From Salticus scenicus (lineage: Eukaryota; Arthropoda; Arachnida; Araneae; Salticidae): DNA of 64,000 bases. The stretch's first letter is position 1. The number at the start of each line of letters is the position of its first letter. The translations under genes were made by a program, and so were the position numbers. Of the stretch, positions 61,693-64,000 are shown piece by piece. The notes beneath the pieces were generated by a model. It was not told the DNA's origin, did not search any database, and saw only the letters and a list, made by a program, of their open reading frames with translations. Location: contig OZ005648.1 in assembly GCA_963930645.1 (NCBI GenBank), positions 266,983,830 to 267,047,829 on the forward strand, read 5' to 3'.

Positions 61693-61855
61693 CAGTCGGT
61701 AACAAAAGTATCCAAACACTAGCAAAAATTCCTATACAAAAAAAGTAGAGTTAATACTGTTTTGTCGAGAAGGATTTATTTAACAAAACAATATTAACTC
61801 TACTTTTATTTTATAAGAATTTTTGCTAGTGTTCGGATACTTTTGTTACCAACTG
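61693..61855. mobile_element. Palindromic mariner-type MITE, 163 bp
   Basis: TA-flanked; left CAGTCGGTAACAAAAGTATC, right end complementary (CAGTTGGTAACAAAAGTATC). The arms pair almost throughout (aacactagcaaaaattc; agtagagttaatattg). Confidence 0.93.
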
Positions 61856-62254
61856 TACGTATGTAAGTAATAACTAATGGTTCCAGCCAGTTCGAGCTGA
61901 AAACATATGGAAGATATCATCATTGAGTCATGCGCAAGCTGATTCAGTTCGTTCGAAAAGTTTGTAAAAAAATTAGCGGTAACGTGCTGTTTTTCAAATA
62001 AAAAAGAACCGAGAATGAATAAATCAATTAAAATAGAATTTAATAATAATAATAAAAGTAACATTATTCACAATATAGAAAATAGAATGTCAGTGGAAAA
62101 ATATTAATGAAGAAAACCATTTTACTCTGGAACTCAAAATGCTTTTCGAATATTGTTAACTATTGTGTTGTAATGTATATTATTAAAACTACTTTTTTTT
62201 TTTTTTTTTTTGTCTTTCTTTCAACATCGCACAAAGAACAGAGCTAAAATTGTA

Positions 62255-63781
62255 CAGCGTGTCCGAAATGCATCTTTTAAACAATAATTAAAAATAAACG
62301 GAAAAGGATATTCAAATGAGACTTTTTGATCCATAAAGTAAATATCAAAGTTCATTTTGCAATGTACGAAATGTATCTTTAGAATTTAAAAAAATAAAAT
62401 AAAGCCTAATTTTATTTTCTAAGTAATGGATATATAACATTTTGCACAAAACAGAATTTAATTTAGTACAACAGACTTATTTTAATCTATTCTTCCACAT
62501 AAAGGCATGCAGTAGCTATATTTCATTCCCTAGCATGGGTTACAATATTCATTTCTTAAAATTTCTTCGGTATAGCTTTAGCATAGGAGCCCCTTGGCAG
62601 CTTTTTAATTTGTGGCGATGTGCTAAAATGGCTGTCGCAAATTTGTAAGTAAAGATCTTGGCGAGAACGTCCGAGCTACTTCGGTGCTAAATTTCAAATT
62701 TCGCCAAGAGACTCTGTACGGAAACTGTTCCATTTCTTTAGCGCAATTTTTTTAATTTCCCTTTAATTATTTAAATAATAATAATATAAATATAAATAAA
62801 AGAAAGAAAAATGTCTGCACGTTCTTTTCTTTTTTCTTCCCCCCCCCCCCCCCCCCGACATAAAAATAAATATATTTACTTATTTATTTTTGGCTTCATT
62901 AAAAAAAAAAATTAAAGTTAAAATGGGGTTTTTATTTAGTACTTTTTGAACCAATTATCCGATTGAACTAAAAAATATGGCGTTAGCTAGATTTTTTCCT
63001 TAATAAGTGTACCAATTTTCGATAAAATCTAATAAACCAGACTAAAAATCTGGATAGATACAACGGCAAACTTTCAGCTTTATATATTTAGATAAAAGCA
63101 AAACGGTTTGCACATTCATTCAAAAGGTGGTGATAAAAAATTAGTAATGACGCTGTCTGAAAGAAATAGTACGATTTGTCATACAAAAAATAAAGAAACA
63201 AGGATATGCACATGTGGTGTCGTATGTTCCATAAAGAATGCATTGCAATGTGTTGTTGCTCGATTTCAATATGCGTGCCTTTAGTCGCGCGCAATTTTCG
63301 AATCTATACAAAAATTTTAACCACGTTCTGCGATGCAAAATCAACAGTATGGACGACTGCTATAATTCGACTTTTTAATTCATCAGTGTTACGAACTACA
63401 GATCAAAAGTTCCAAAGGTTGCAAAGGTTTTTTTTTATGTCTGAAGATCCAGGTGGCCAAGGTACTAGACATTAGACCTTCTTTTCCAATCCATGTTTGG
63501 GGTAGTTTTCCTGTCAAATCTTTCGTTCTGCTAAATTCCAGTGTGGTAGTGCCCCATCATTCTGGAAAATGACACTGGGTTGCAAGTCCTCTGTTTGAGG
63601 AAAGGCAAAAATTTCAACCATATCTAGGTAATTGTCAGAGCAGAAAAGAAACGCTGCATTTATGTTACACATTTGAATTTGAAAACCACACTAGAACTTG
63701 CGCTTGTCCTTGCTTTGAAGCCATTTTTATTTGTAATGTAATTATATTTTAAAAGTGTAAAGATACATTTCGAACACACTA
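62255..63781 (-). mobile_element. Decayed mariner-superfamily transposon
   Basis: Left end TACAGCGTGTCCGAAATGCA and right end, opposite strand, TGTAGTGTGTTCGAAATGTA agree over about 25 bp with four mismatches. A transposase relic lies between them. The 1.5-kb size fits the superfamily, but the coding part is shortened at its N-terminus and 62.4-63.1 kb is unrecognisable. Confidence 0.7.
63250..63665 (-). pseudogene. DDE transposase relic (mariner/Tc superfamily), C-terminal part
   Basis: On the minus strand, with frame breaks: NYLDMVEIFAFPQTEDLQPS, VIFQNDGALPHWNLAERK (second catalytic Asp region), a stop, then VPWPPGSSDIKKNLCNLW (the 'WPPrSPDltPldf' motif), then ELKSRIIAVV and RATKGTHIEI. 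These are signatures of arthropod mariner-like transposases. At least three in-frame stops were seen, and the N-terminal DNA-binding part and first catalytic Asp are absent. Confidence 0.8.
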
Positions 63782-63889
63782 CATTTATTGATATCATATA
63801 ATTTCATTAGAAAAAAAAAATGAAATTTATTTTTGGATAAGTTTTTTGTAAGATTCTCTTAAAATTGGAGAATTATATCTTTGGAGGGT

Positions 63890-64000
63890 CACCAAAATGG
63901 AGGAGCTATCCCCTCCATGGAAAATCAAAACTGTGATGGCATGTCTCCGGACCACTCCTAGGAGGCGAGTCTTAGAACATCGTGAATTGCCCATTGCGCA
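63890..64000 (+). mobile_element. SINE fragment, cut by window end
   Basis: 'ccctccatggaaaatcaaaa', 'atggcatgtctccggaccac' and 'aattgcccattgcgca' match the 3' half of the SINE at 57520-57836. It continues beyond the window. Confidence 0.85.

Noticed and set aside
1..64000. CRISPR arrays, rRNA or intact tRNA genes
   Set aside because: No regular spacer-repeat arrays; the tRNA-like boxes belong to degraded SINE heads; no rRNA-like conserved blocks seen.

Overview
The window is nuclear DNA from an animal, almost certainly an arthropod and most plausibly an arachnid such as a spider. The evidence is very high A+T, many long A/T homopolymers, short exons in long introns with GT/AG borders, tRNA-derived SINEs, hAT and mariner-type elements, and a Penelope-like retroelement of the permuted 'Naiad' type known to abound in spiders. 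There is no bacterial gene organisation, and most short open frames are chance.

The one clear host gene is on the minus strand, from 43762 down to 25034. Seventeen exons join without a frame break into 1110 residues: seven Ig domains (one exon each), two FN3 domains (the second weak), one membrane helix and a cytoplasmic tail of about 190 residues ending in EIIV. This is the architecture and C-terminal PDZ-binding motif of the Drosophila adhesion protein Echinoid, so I call it an echinoid (ed) ortholog. A 12-nt micro-exon follows the first FN3 domain. The 5' exon(s) carrying the signal peptide were not found; they lie in the 20 kb above 43762 or outside the window.

Region by region. 1-2164 holds divergent repeats, a foldback and a 656-bp tandem duplication. 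2131-2811 is an intact minus-strand ORF with a PC4 (p15)-like domain, preceded by five TGACGTCA palindromes and a 120-bp tandem repeat (3.1-3.9 kb). 5.2-8.2 kb is a decayed Naiad-like Penelope element (minus strand: GIY-YIG nuclease, CxC linker, reverse transcriptase), interrupted by a 633-bp hAT MITE with an 8-bp target duplication. 10.8-13.8 kb is a 2.9-kb non-autonomous hAT-like element. 13.8-15 kb is a small MITE and a 173-bp satellite. 16-18.1 kb is a large inverted repeat. 18.5-23 kb is dispersed repeats, a hairpin MITE and two SINEs. 25-43.8 kb is the echinoid gene. 43.8-64 kb is A+T-rich non-coding DNA with MITEs, foldbacks, SINEs, hAT fragments and a decayed mariner-superfamily transposase near the right edge.

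The echinoid gene is the only functional unit I can describe with confidence. The mobile elements are mostly dead copies. The PC4-like ORF with its CRE-rich upstream region and foldback downstream repeat is the least explained part of the window.
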